From: Microbacterium sp. CGR2
GTDB lineage: Bacteria > Actinomycetota > Actinomycetes > Actinomycetales > Microbacteriaceae
Length of the DNA stretch: 64,000 bases
Assembly (NCBI RefSeq): GCF_003626735.1
Contig: NZ_RBHX01000001.1
Span: 3,100,001-3,164,000, forward strand
Reading direction: 5' to 3'
Each line of letters begins with the position of its first letter. Position 1 is the stretch's first letter. The translations under genes were made by a program, and so were the position numbers. Below the pieces are notes generated by a model that saw only the letters and a list, made by a program, of their open reading frames with translations, had not been told where the DNA came from and ran no database searches. Positions 29,347 to 36,872 of the stretch are shown piece by piece.

Positions 29347-30276
29347 ATGAGCACGGAAATGATCGATCCCACCGTTCACCCCACGGACATGCCCGACGCA
29401 CCGATCGTGGCACGGCGCAAACGGATGTCGGTGTTCGCGCTGTACTCGCGCCGGTTCATGCGCAACCGACCAGCCGTGGTCGGCGTCGTCATCTTCATCG
29501 CGCTCGTGCTGTTCTCGATCGTCGGTCCACTCATCGCCCGGTACGACCACATCACCCTCGACTTCCTGAACCTCGGCACGCCGCCGTCGGCGGACCACTG
29601 GTTCGGTACCACCCCCGCGGGGAACGACCTGTTCGCGCAAGTGGCCATCGGGTTGCAGCGCTCTCTCATGATCGCCCTCACCGTTTCCATCGGCACCACA
29701 GTGATATCGGCGGTCGTGGGCACGTCGGCCGCCTACTTCGGCGGATTCGTCGAACGATCCACTCTGCTCGTCATCCACTTCCTGATGGTGATCCCGACGT
29801 TCCTCATTCTGGCGCTGGTCTCCGACAGCGCGGGAGGAGACTGGCGGGTCATCGCGCTAGCGCTGATCTTCGTCGGTTGGTTCTTCCAAGCTCGCGTCAT
29901 CTGGACCATGGCCCTGTCGCTGAGAGAACGCGAGTACGTCCATGCCGCTCGCTACATGGGCGTGCGCGGCATGAAGATCGTGATGCGTCATCTCCTGCCG
30001 AACATCGGCTCCCTGCTGGTGATCAACTTCACCCTCGGCGTCGTTGCCGCAGTCATCACGGAGACCGGGCTCTCCTTCATCGGCTTCGGCGTGAAGATTC
30101 CGGACGTCTCCCTCGGTTCGCTGATCGGCAACGGCGCGAACACCATCACGAGCGCGCCATGGATCTTCTACTTTCCGGCGACTGCCCTCACACTTCTCAC
30201 CGTCTCGATGGCGCTGGTCGCGGACGGCTTGCGCGACGCACTCGATCCCACCTCGGCGGCTGGAGGCCGCGCATGA
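29347..30276 (+). CDS. dipeptide/oligopeptide ABC transporter permease (DppC type)
   Basis: The 309-residue partner permease has the OppC N-terminal segment (FALYSRRFMRNRPAVVG) and the loop EYVHAARYMGVRGMKIVMRH. It starts 1 base after the previous stop and ends in an ATGA overlap with the ATPase gene. Together with the DppB-type protein it forms the heterodimeric channel. Confidence 0.92.
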   Translation: MSTEMIDPTVHPTDMPDAPIVARRKRMSVFALYSRRFMRNRPAVVGVVIFIALVLFSIVGPLIARYDHITLDFLNLGTPPSADHWFGTTPAGNDLFAQVAIGLQRSLMIALTVSIGTTVISAVVGTSAAYFGGFVERSTLLVIHFLMVIPTFLILALVSDSAGGDWRVIALALIFVGWFFQARVIWTMALSLREREYVHAARYMGVRGMKIVMRHLLPNIGSLLVINFTLGVVAAVITETGLSFIGFGVKIPDVSLGSLIGNGANTITSAPWIFYFPATALTLLTVSMALVADGLRDALDPTSAAGGRA

Positions 30277-32216
30277 CCATCACGCCTACATCAACCGTTC
30301 TCTCTGTCCGCGACCTGCACGTCAGCTTCCCCTCAGAGGCCGGACGCGTCGATGCCGTCCGGGGAGTGTCCTTCGACCTCGAAGCGGGAAAGACGCTCGG
30401 CATCGTCGGTGAGTCGGGTTCAGGAAAGTCAGTCACGTCGCTCGCGATCATGGGGCTGCTCGACGACAACGCCAAGATCAGCGGCTCGATCGTGTTCGAC
30501 GGACAGGAACTGCTGGGCAAGACCGACAAACAGATGTCGATGATCCGTGGCAATGGCATGACGATGGTCTTCCAAGACCCGCTGACGTCGTTGACGCCGG
30601 TGTTCACGATCGGCGATCAGCTGATCGAAGCGCTGACCGTGCACCGCAAGCTGTCGAAGCGCGAGTCGTGGGAACGCTCCGTCGAGTTGCTCTCGGTCGT
30701 CGGCATCCCCGAGCCCCAGAAGCGGATGAAGTCTTTTCCGCATGAATTCTCCGGGGGCATGCGCCAACGTGTGGTTATCGCGATCGCTATGGCGAACAAC
30801 CCGAAGCTGATCATCTGCGACGAGCCGACCACCGCACTCGATGTGACCATCCAGGCGCAGATCCTCGATCTGATCGAGAAGGCGCAGACGGAGACGGGCG
30901 CCGCCGTCATCATGATCACCCACGATATGGGCGTGGTCGCGCGCACGGCCGACGACGTCATCGTGATGTACGCCGGGAAACCGGTCGAGCACGCCGAATC
31001 TCGCGAGCTCTTCCATCGGCCGCGCATGCCGTATGCGATCGGCCTGCTCGGGGCTATCCCCCGCATCGACAAGACAGAGAAGGAGCCCCTGGTCCCGATC
31101 AAGGGCAACCCACCCCTGCTCATCGGTCTTGCCGATGCCTGCCCGTTCGCAGACCGCTGTCCGATCGTGCTGGACGCCTGTCGTGCCAAGGAGCCCGAGC
31201 TCCTGCCCGTTGTGACAGGCACGTCTGCTCCCCACAGCGCCGCCTGCATCCGATCACACGAGATCGAGGGCGCCGGAATGATCGGCGGCCTTCCCGTGTA
31301 CCCGGTGCCCCGCGTCCCGGAGAGCGAATTGACGCGCACGCCGCGGGAGCAGCGACCGGCGACGCTCGAAGTACGCAACATGAACAAGACCTTCGCTTTG
31401 ATGAAGGGGGCCGTGTTCAAGCGGAAGGTCGGGGAGGTGCATGCCGTCAAGGGCATCAGCTTCGACGTGCGAGAGGGCGAGACGATGGCCATCGTCGGCG
31501 AGTCGGGATCCGGAAAGACGACGACGCTCCTGCAGATCATGGATTTCGCCCCACAGGACGACGGCGACATCGTGATCGCTGGGACCAGCGTGAGCGACCT
31601 CAAAGGCGGTCGCCAGGAGCGCGCGCTCCGGCGCGACATCCAGATCGTGTTCCAGGACCCCATGGCAGCGCTCGACCCGCGTATGACCGTCGCCGACATC
31701 ATCGCCGAACCGATGATCGCCATCGGGATGTCACGCGCCGAGTCGCACGTGCGGGTTCAAGAGCTCATGGACCTGGTCGGGCTCAACCCCGCCCATCTCG
31801 ACCGCTTTCCCAGCGCCTTCTCCGGGGGTCAGCGACAGCGCATCGGTATCGCGCGAGCTCTTTCGACGAACCCGAAGGTAGTGGTGCTCGACGAGCCTGT
31901 CTCGGCACTGGACGTGTCGATCCAAGCCGGCATCATCAATCTGCTCGACGAGCTCAAGGTCAAGCTGGGGCTGTCGTACCTGTTCGTAGCGCATGACCTG
32001 TCCGTGGTCAGGCACATCGCAGACCGCGTCGCAGTGATGTACCTGGGCGAGTTCGTCGAGCATGGCGACGTCAATGACGTGTTCGACTCGCCGCAGCATC
32101 CCTACACGCGGGCGCTACTCTCGGCGATCCCCGTTCCCGACCCTGACATTGAGCGGACGCGCCATCGCGTCGTCTTCGACGCGGAGACCATGACAACTCG
32201 GCCGGTCGCGTCCTGA
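30273..32216 (+). CDS. fused double ATP-binding protein of a peptide ABC transporter (DppD-DppF fusion)
   Basis: The 647-residue protein holds two complete ABC ATPase halves. The first has Walker A GESGSGKS (46-53), signature FSGGMRQRV and the OppD-type C-terminal cysteine region (ACPFADRCPIVLDAC), which may bind a metal cluster. The second has GESGSGKTT, FSGGQRQRIGIARA and VVVLDEP. The fusion replaces separate DppD and DppF subunits, a frequent state in actinobacteria. The start is ATG at 30273 (ATGA overlap). Confidence 0.93.
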   Translation: MTITPTSTVLSVRDLHVSFPSEAGRVDAVRGVSFDLEAGKTLGIVGESGSGKSVTSLAIMGLLDDNAKISGSIVFDGQELLGKTDKQMSMIRGNGMTMVFQDPLTSLTPVFTIGDQLIEALTVHRKLSKRESWERSVELLSVVGIPEPQKRMKSFPHEFSGGMRQRVVIAIAMANNPKLIICDEPTTALDVTIQAQILDLIEKAQTETGAAVIMITHDMGVVARTADDVIVMYAGKPVEHAESRELFHRPRMPYAIGLLGAIPRIDKTEKEPLVPIKGNPPLLIGLADACPFADRCPIVLDACRAKEPELLPVVTGTSAPHSAACIRSHEIEGAGMIGGLPVYPVPRVPESELTRTPREQRPATLEVRNMNKTFALMKGAVFKRKVGEVHAVKGISFDVREGETMAIVGESGSGKTTTLLQIMDFAPQDDGDIVIAGTSVSDLKGGRQERALRRDIQIVFQDPMAALDPRMTVADIIAEPMIAIGMSRAESHVRVQELMDLVGLNPAHLDRFPSAFSGGQRQRIGIARALSTNPKVVVLDEPVSALDVSIQAGIINLLDELKVKLGLSYLFVAHDLSVVRHIADRVAVMYLGEFVEHGDVNDVFDSPQHPYTRALLSAIPVPDPDIERTRHRVVFDAETMTTRPVAS

Positions 32217-32331
32217 GCGTCCGGTCACCGTCGGATAACGGTTAGGCGATATTCACTCGACCACGGGTCATTTCGGTTCAAAGCGAACTAGCCTCCCCTG
32301 TATCAATACGCCGAAAGGCGAAAGGAGCACC

Positions 32332-34041
32332 ATGAAAGTCACCAGGAAACTGGCGAGCATCATCGCCGTCAGCGGGGCTGTCGCACTCGTACTCAGCGGC
32401 TGCGCGGCGGGCAACGGAAACACCGGAACAGATGGCGGCGAGACGTCGCAGGAGACCAAGGCGACAGACCACAACCCGCAGTCGCGCGAGAACCTGAAGG
32501 AGGGGGGCGAAGTCCGCTTCGCCATCAACGAGATCACTCCGCAGATGAACATCGGGAACAGCGACGCGTCCGCTGACACGGTGCGTCTTGCGGCCTGGTA
32601 CACGCCGCAGGTTCTCCTCATCGACCCAGACGGCACGGTCAAGCCGAATCCGGCGTACCTCGACTCGTGGGAGATCGAGACAAAGGACGGGAAGACGGTC
32701 ATCACGGGCAAGGTGAACGACAAGGCCACCTGGAACGACGGCACCGTGATCGACTGGACCGCCTTCGAGACGACCTGGAAGGCCTACAACGGCACCGACG
32801 AGGCGTACAAGGTCAACTCGACGGATAACTACAAGGACATCGAGTCCGTCGAGAAGGGCGAGACCGACAAGGACGTCGTCATCACGTTCAAGAAGGAGTT
32901 CGCCTGGCCTGAGGCGGTCTTCTCGACCCTGCTCCACCCCGCGGTGAACACAGCAGAGATCTTCAATACCGGCTTCCTCGAGAGCCCGCACCCGGAGTGG
33001 GGCGCTGGTCCGTACAAGCTCACCGACTATGACGTGAAGGGTCAGACGGCGACTTTCGAACCGAACGAGATGTGGTGGGGCGACGCCCCGTTGCTCGACG
33101 AGGTCACGTTCAGGGGGCTCGACGAGACTGCAGCCATCAACGCCTTCAAGAACGACGAGATCGACATGGTCGAGACGCCGAACAAGGACTTCCTCGCTCA
33201 GGTCGCGGGCATGGAGGACGTCGTGACCTACCGCGCGCAGCGTACGTCCAAGACGGTTCTCATCGTGGACTCCGACAAGCCGCAGTTCGAGGACATCGCC
33301 GTTCGTGAGGCGTTCTTCCTCGGGACCGACATCGACCAGCTCAAGCAGGTCATCTGGAACGGTCTGGACTACGAGGAGGAACCGGCCGGTTCGTTGAACA
33401 TGTACGACTTCCAGGAGGGTTACTCGGATTCGTACGCCGAAGCGGGCTTGGAGCACGATGCCGAGAAGGCCAAGGAGCTTCTTGACGAGGCCGGATGGGC
33501 TGAAGGAGAGGACGGGATCCGGGAGAAGGATGGAACCAAGCTCTCTGTCGTCTTCCCGACCCACAACGACAGCCCGACGACGCTCGCGATGCTTCAGGCG
33601 CTGCAGCAGCAGCAGAAGGAGATCGGGTTCGATGTGAAGATCGAGCAGCGCGCGTCTGCGGACTTCTCCACCGACTTCACGACGAAGAACTGGGATGCGT
33701 TCATGCTGCAGTTCACCGATGGTGACCCGTTCGGACCGGCATACTTCTGCCAGCTCTACTGCTCTGACAGCAGTCTGAACCTGTCCGGTACCAGCACCGA
33801 GGAGATCGACGCCCAGATCAAGGACGAGGTCGAGTCGCAGACGACGGCCGAGGCCTGGACCGAGGCATCGATGAAGCTCGAGCCGGAGATCATCAAGGAG
33901 ACGTGGGGAGTCATCCCGCTCTACAACGGCCCCTGGATCGTCACCGCCAAGGAAGGTCTCGCCAACCTCACCCCTGAACCCTACGTGGGTCTGGACGGCT
34001 TCGGCGTGACCCCGGTGGAGAACGTCGGCTGGGAGAAGTAA
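32332..34041 (+). CDS. ABC transporter substrate-binding lipoprotein, family 5
   Basis: The 569-residue secreted protein has a lipoprotein signal with lipobox VLSGC near residue 23, an acidic linker, and the SBP family 5 fold typical of DppA/OppA. It should capture peptides (or, less often, oligosaccharides) for the upstream permeases. The gene follows the ATPase by 115 bases with its own AAAGGAG ribosome site and ends just before a strong terminator. Placing the binding protein last may give it a separate expression level. Confidence 0.92.
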   Translation: MKVTRKLASIIAVSGAVALVLSGCAAGNGNTGTDGGETSQETKATDHNPQSRENLKEGGEVRFAINEITPQMNIGNSDASADTVRLAAWYTPQVLLIDPDGTVKPNPAYLDSWEIETKDGKTVITGKVNDKATWNDGTVIDWTAFETTWKAYNGTDEAYKVNSTDNYKDIESVEKGETDKDVVITFKKEFAWPEAVFSTLLHPAVNTAEIFNTGFLESPHPEWGAGPYKLTDYDVKGQTATFEPNEMWWGDAPLLDEVTFRGLDETAAINAFKNDEIDMVETPNKDFLAQVAGMEDVVTYRAQRTSKTVLIVDSDKPQFEDIAVREAFFLGTDIDQLKQVIWNGLDYEEEPAGSLNMYDFQEGYSDSYAEAGLEHDAEKAKELLDEAGWAEGEDGIREKDGTKLSVVFPTHNDSPTTLAMLQALQQQQKEIGFDVKIEQRASADFSTDFTTKNWDAFMLQFTDGDPFGPAYFCQLYCSDSSLNLSGTSTEEIDAQIKDEVESQTTAEAWTEASMKLEPEIIKETWGVIPLYNGPWIVTAKEGLANLTPEPYVGLDGFGVTPVENVGWEK

Positions 34042-34063
34042 TACCCTGACACTCCGTGTCGAG

Positions 34064-34103
34064 GCGGGGCCGGTGGTTCATCCACCGGCCCCGCCTTCCT
34101 TAT
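34064..34103 (+). terminator. terminator of the peptide ABC operon (copy 1 of a 40-base repeat)
   Basis: GGCGGGGCCGGTGG, a TTCAT loop and CCACCGGCCCCGCC form a 14-bp perfect hairpin followed by TTCCTTAT. Forty bases are repeated identically at 34419-34458. Confidence 0.88.
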
Positions 34104-34201
34104 ACGACTACTCGAGCTTGGCTCGCTGTGACTCGGTTGTTCACGCGACTGCGTTCGCGTTATTCTGTCGCCGAAAAGGCACACCAACGGAGGGTGAACT
34201 C

Positions 34202-34384
34202 ATGAAGAAGAGAGCAGTGATCCGCAACGGCTTCGTCGGACTGGGGATGGCAACGATGCTCGTCCTTGGACCTGCGCTCTCTGCCGGCGCCGTCATCAAG
34301 ATCATGCCGCCGTCTGAAGGCGACGCCCCGCACGGAACTTACACCTGCTACATCAAGGGACAACGAACGGTGTGCTTGCGGTGA
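34202..34384 (+). CDS. small secreted peptide with two cysteines
   Basis: The 60-residue product has a basic start (MKKRAVIRN), a hydrophobic core (FVGLGMATMLVLGPALSAGA) and a likely cleavage near residue 31. The mature part would be about 30 residues with only two cysteines, in TCYIKGQRTVCLR, able to form one disulfide loop. The ATG has a GGAGGG site 7 bases upstream. It is flanked by two identical terminators and so is its own transcription unit. I do not recognise the family; a secreted signal or small envelope protein is possible. Confidence 0.7.
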   Translation: MKKRAVIRNGFVGLGMATMLVLGPALSAGAVIKIMPPSEGDAPHGTYTCYIKGQRTVCLR

Positions 34385-34418
34385 GTGTGAGCCGTCGCGA
34401 ATCAGCCGAATGATCGAA

Positions 34419-34458
34419 GCGGGGCCGGTGGTTCATCCACCGGCCCCGCCTTCCTTAT
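34419..34458 (+). terminator. terminator of the small peptide gene (copy 2 of the 40-base repeat)
   Basis: It is identical over 40 bases to the hairpin at 34064-34103. Its TTCCTTAT tail runs into TATGCT, a -10 hexamer for the next gene. Confidence 0.88.
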
Positions 34459-34461
34459 GCT
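34456..34461 (+). promoter_or_regulatory. -10 hexamer of a leaderless hydrolase promoter
   Basis: TATGCT followed by six bases precedes the GTG at 34468. It overlaps the tail of the repeated terminator, so any -35 element would lie inside the hairpin. Confidence 0.45.
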
Positions 34462-34467
34462 GAACGC

Positions 34468-35196
34468 GTGAGCGTTCAGATAGTCTTCGTGCACGGCATC
34501 CGTACCTCCGCGACGATGTGGCGCTCCCAGCTCGCTTATCTCGACGCGCGGGGTCAGGCGTACACCGCCGTCGACCTCCCCGGCCACGGCTCGCGAATGG
34601 ACGAGGACTTCTCGATCCATGAGGCGTTGCACACCATCGACGTCGCCGTGCGGGCCGCCGCCGAGAAAGGCCCCGTGTTGCTCGTCGGCCATTCCATGGG
34701 CGGCCTGCTCTCTCTCGCCTACACGGGCGGAGCACAGACGCCACCCGTCGCCGGGCTGGTTGCCGCAGCCTGCACGTCGCTCCCCCGTGGCGCCGGGCTC
34801 ACCGCGTATCGTCTCCTGTTCCGCGCCGTCGACTCCCTGCCCGACCGAGGCATGTGGATCACCCGTCGGATGCTGGCGGCCACCATTCCCGAGGAGACGC
34901 GATCGGATTTCGCGGCCGGTGGCTACGCGCTCGACAAGCAGGACAGCGCTTTACGGGCCCTGACGGCGCTGGACATCGCCACCGCGGTCGAGCGGATCGA
35001 CGTCCCGCTGTGGTTCGTCAACGGACAGTACGACCAGCTCCGGGCCAATGAGAACCTCTTCCGGCGCCTCGCTCCGCAGGCCGAGCTGATCGTCGTCCCT
35101 CGGACGACTCATCTGGTGACGGCGATGCGGCCGAGGGTCTTCAATGCGGTGCTTCAGCTCGCGATCGCGACGCTGGACGAGTCGTCGCAGATGTGA
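34468..35196 (+). CDS. alpha/beta-hydrolase
   Basis: The 242-residue protein has the oxyanion HG motif (FVHGIRTS), nucleophile elbow VGHSMGGLLSLA, catalytic Asp in VNGQYDQL and His in TTHLVTAMRP. It has no signal peptide. Substrate class (esterase, lactonase, thioesterase) cannot be told from sequence. The GTG start is six bases after a -10 hexamer. It stands alone upstream of rpsT. Confidence 0.87.
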   Translation: MSVQIVFVHGIRTSATMWRSQLAYLDARGQAYTAVDLPGHGSRMDEDFSIHEALHTIDVAVRAAAEKGPVLLVGHSMGGLLSLAYTGGAQTPPVAGLVAAACTSLPRGAGLTAYRLLFRAVDSLPDRGMWITRRMLAATIPEETRSDFAAGGYALDKQDSALRALTALDIATAVERIDVPLWFVNGQYDQLRANENLFRRLAPQAELIVVPRTTHLVTAMRPRVFNAVLQLAIATLDESSQM

Positions 35197-35243
35197 CATC
35201 AGCGGGTTCTGGGCGTCGTTCGCGAGATCATCCCCGCTGCTGG

Positions 35244-35249
35244 TAGACT
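35244..35249 (+). promoter_or_regulatory. possible -10 hexamer of the rpsT promoter
   Basis: TAGACT lies about 100 bases upstream of rpsT. A weak TTCGCG -35 candidate sits 19 bases before it. The long leader could carry ribosomal-protein autoregulation, but I see no defined structure. Confidence 0.35.
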
Positions 35250-35352
35250 CGACTCTTGGCTTGCGTGTGGGTTCTTCCCTCACGACCGCTGTGCAGCAGC
35301 CCTCTTCTGTTGCCGGCATTCCTAAACACTCCTGTACAGAAAGCGTCCACAC

Positions 35353-35613
35353 GTGGCAAACATCAAGTCGCAGATCAAGCGCAACAAGACCAACATCAAG
35401 GCGAACGAGCGCAACAAGGCCGTGAAGAGCGAGCTCAAGACGCTCATCCGCCAGACCAAGACGGCTGTCACCGCTGGCGACAAGACAGCGGCTGAGGCAA
35501 ACCTGAAGAAGGCGACCGTCAAGCTCGACAAGGCCGTCAGCAAGGGCGTTCTGCACAAGAACCAGGCGTCGAACCGCAAGTCGGCCATCGCCAAGCAGGT
35601 CGCTTCTCTCTGA
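35353..35613 (+). CDS. rpsT: 30S ribosomal protein S20
   Basis: The 86-residue basic protein has the S20 signature [20 protein letters not shown] and a C-terminal [20 protein letters not shown] helix. It binds 16S rRNA early in assembly. The start is GTG at 35353. A strong hairpin follows 34 bases after the stop. Confidence 0.97.
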   Translation: MANIKSQIKRNKTNIKANERNKAVKSELKTLIRQTKTAVTAGDKTAAEANLKKATVKLDKAVSKGVLHKNQASNRKSAIAKQVASL

Positions 35614-35647
35614 ACCTCGGCTTCTGCTCATCGAGCACCAGCTTCTG

Positions 35648-35679
35648 AAAAAGCCCGCCTCCTCGGAGGCGGGCTTTTT
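35648..35679. terminator. bidirectional terminator between rpsT and holA
   Basis: AAAAAGCCCGCCTCC and GGAGGCGGGCTTTTT form a perfect hairpin with A and T tracts on both sides. It serves the convergent rpsT and holA genes. Confidence 0.93.
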
Positions 35680-35723
35680 CGATGCTCCGCGCGAGTATCC
35701 TTGGCAGGTCTTTCCGACGGCGA

Positions 35724-36764
35724 TTACGCCGCGCCGAAGGGCTGCCGGGTCGCGATGACGGTGACCATGCGCTCCAGCGCGAAGATCGGGTCGCGGGCAG
35801 CGCCCTTGACCTCGGCGTCAGCCCGGGCGGTCGCCTGAATCGCCATGCCTAGGGAGCGCTCGTTCCAGCCCGCGAGATCGCGGCGGGCACGGTCGACCTG
35901 CCAGTCCTTCATGCCGAGTCGCTGAGCAAGCTGCCGACTCGGCTCACGATTGCCCGCCACACGCGCCATCGTTCGCAGTTTCATCGCGAACGCCGCCACC
36001 ATCGGCACCGGATCGGCACCGGACGACAGCGCGTGCCGCAACGCGATCAACGCTTCGCCGTAGCGGCCGGCGATAGCGGTGTCGGCGACGACGAACGCCG
36101 ACACCTCGACCCGTCCTCCGTAGTACTTCGTGACCACGTCTTCGGAGATGTCGCCCTCGACATCACCGATCAGCTGCTGGCATGCCGCGGCGAGCTCGGT
36201 GAGATCGTCTGCGAAGGCGGAGACGAGCGCCCTCAGCGCCGGCGGTGCGATGCGCTTCTTCGCCGAGCGGAACTCTCCTGCGGCGAAATCGACCCGGTCG
36301 CTGTCGCGCTTGATCGCGGGGCACGCGATCTCGATGCCGCCGCCGGTACCAGCCCGGAGCGCATCGAGGAGCTTCTTTCCGCGGACGCTGGCGCCGGTGT
36401 GCCGCAGCACGACCGTCGCCCCCTCCTGCGGGTGCTCCAGGTACGAAACCGCCTCCTGGATGAATGCGTCGGTGCACTTCTCCACGCCCGACACTCGCAC
36501 CAGGCGAGGTTCGCCGAACAGCGAGGGTGAGCTGAGCGACAGCAGGGTGCCCGGCGCATAGTCGTCAGCGCGTACGTCGCTGACCTCGAGCGCGGGATCT
36601 TCGGTGCGAAGGTAGTCGCGGACTCCGGCGATCGCGCGCTCAGCGCAGATCTCTTCGGGACCGGAAACCAGTACGAGTGGCGCAGGACGCGGATCGCGCC
36701 ACGACACCTGCGGAATCTTCGCCGGCTTCGCGCCGCCACGGGGTGAGGGACGCGAAGCTGCCAT
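35724..36764 (-). CDS. holA: DNA polymerase III subunit delta
   Basis: The 346-residue clamp-loader subunit opens the sliding clamp. It has the delta-type start PLVLVSGPEEICAERAIAGV in place of a true P-loop, and the C-terminal collar domain with LAQRLGMKDWQVDRARRDL. TAGGCT six bases before the ATG predicts a leaderless RNA; the -35 region falls in an 18-base tandem repeat. It follows comEC, the common arrangement. Confidence 0.93.
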   Translation of the reverse strand: MAASRPSPRGGAKPAKIPQVSWRDPRPAPLVLVSGPEEICAERAIAGVRDYLRTEDPALEVSDVRADDYAPGTLLSLSSPSLFGEPRLVRVSGVEKCTDAFIQEAVSYLEHPQEGATVVLRHTGASVRGKKLLDALRAGTGGGIEIACPAIKRDSDRVDFAAGEFRSAKKRIAPPALRALVSAFADDLTELAAACQQLIGDVEGDISEDVVTKYYGGRVEVSAFVVADTAIAGRYGEALIALRHALSSGADPVPMVAAFAMKLRTMARVAGNREPSRQLAQRLGMKDWQVDRARRDLAGWNERSLGMAIQATARADAEVKGAARDPIFALERMVTVIATRQPFGAA

Positions 36765-36770
36765 GGACCC

Positions 36771-36776
36771 AGCCTA
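36771..36776 (-). promoter_or_regulatory. -10 hexamer of a leaderless holA promoter
   Basis: On the minus strand TAGGCT is followed by six bases and the holA ATG. The tandem repeat at 36787-36872 covers the -35 position. Confidence 0.5.
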
Positions 36777-36786
36777 CCGGGGGCCT

Positions 36787-36872
36787 CCGACGCCGGTTCC
36801 GTCGCCGACGCCCGTCTCGTCACCGACGCCGGCCCCGTCACCGACGCTCGGCTCGTCACCGACGCTCGGTCC
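36787..36872. repeat. 18-base tandem repeat spanning the comEC stop and holA promoter
   Basis: Four full units and one partial unit, each starting CCGACGC and ending CGTCA or CGTCG, lie at 36787, 36805, 36823, 36841 and 36859. The comEC stop codon is the last three bases of the fourth unit (36856-36858). Confidence 0.85.
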
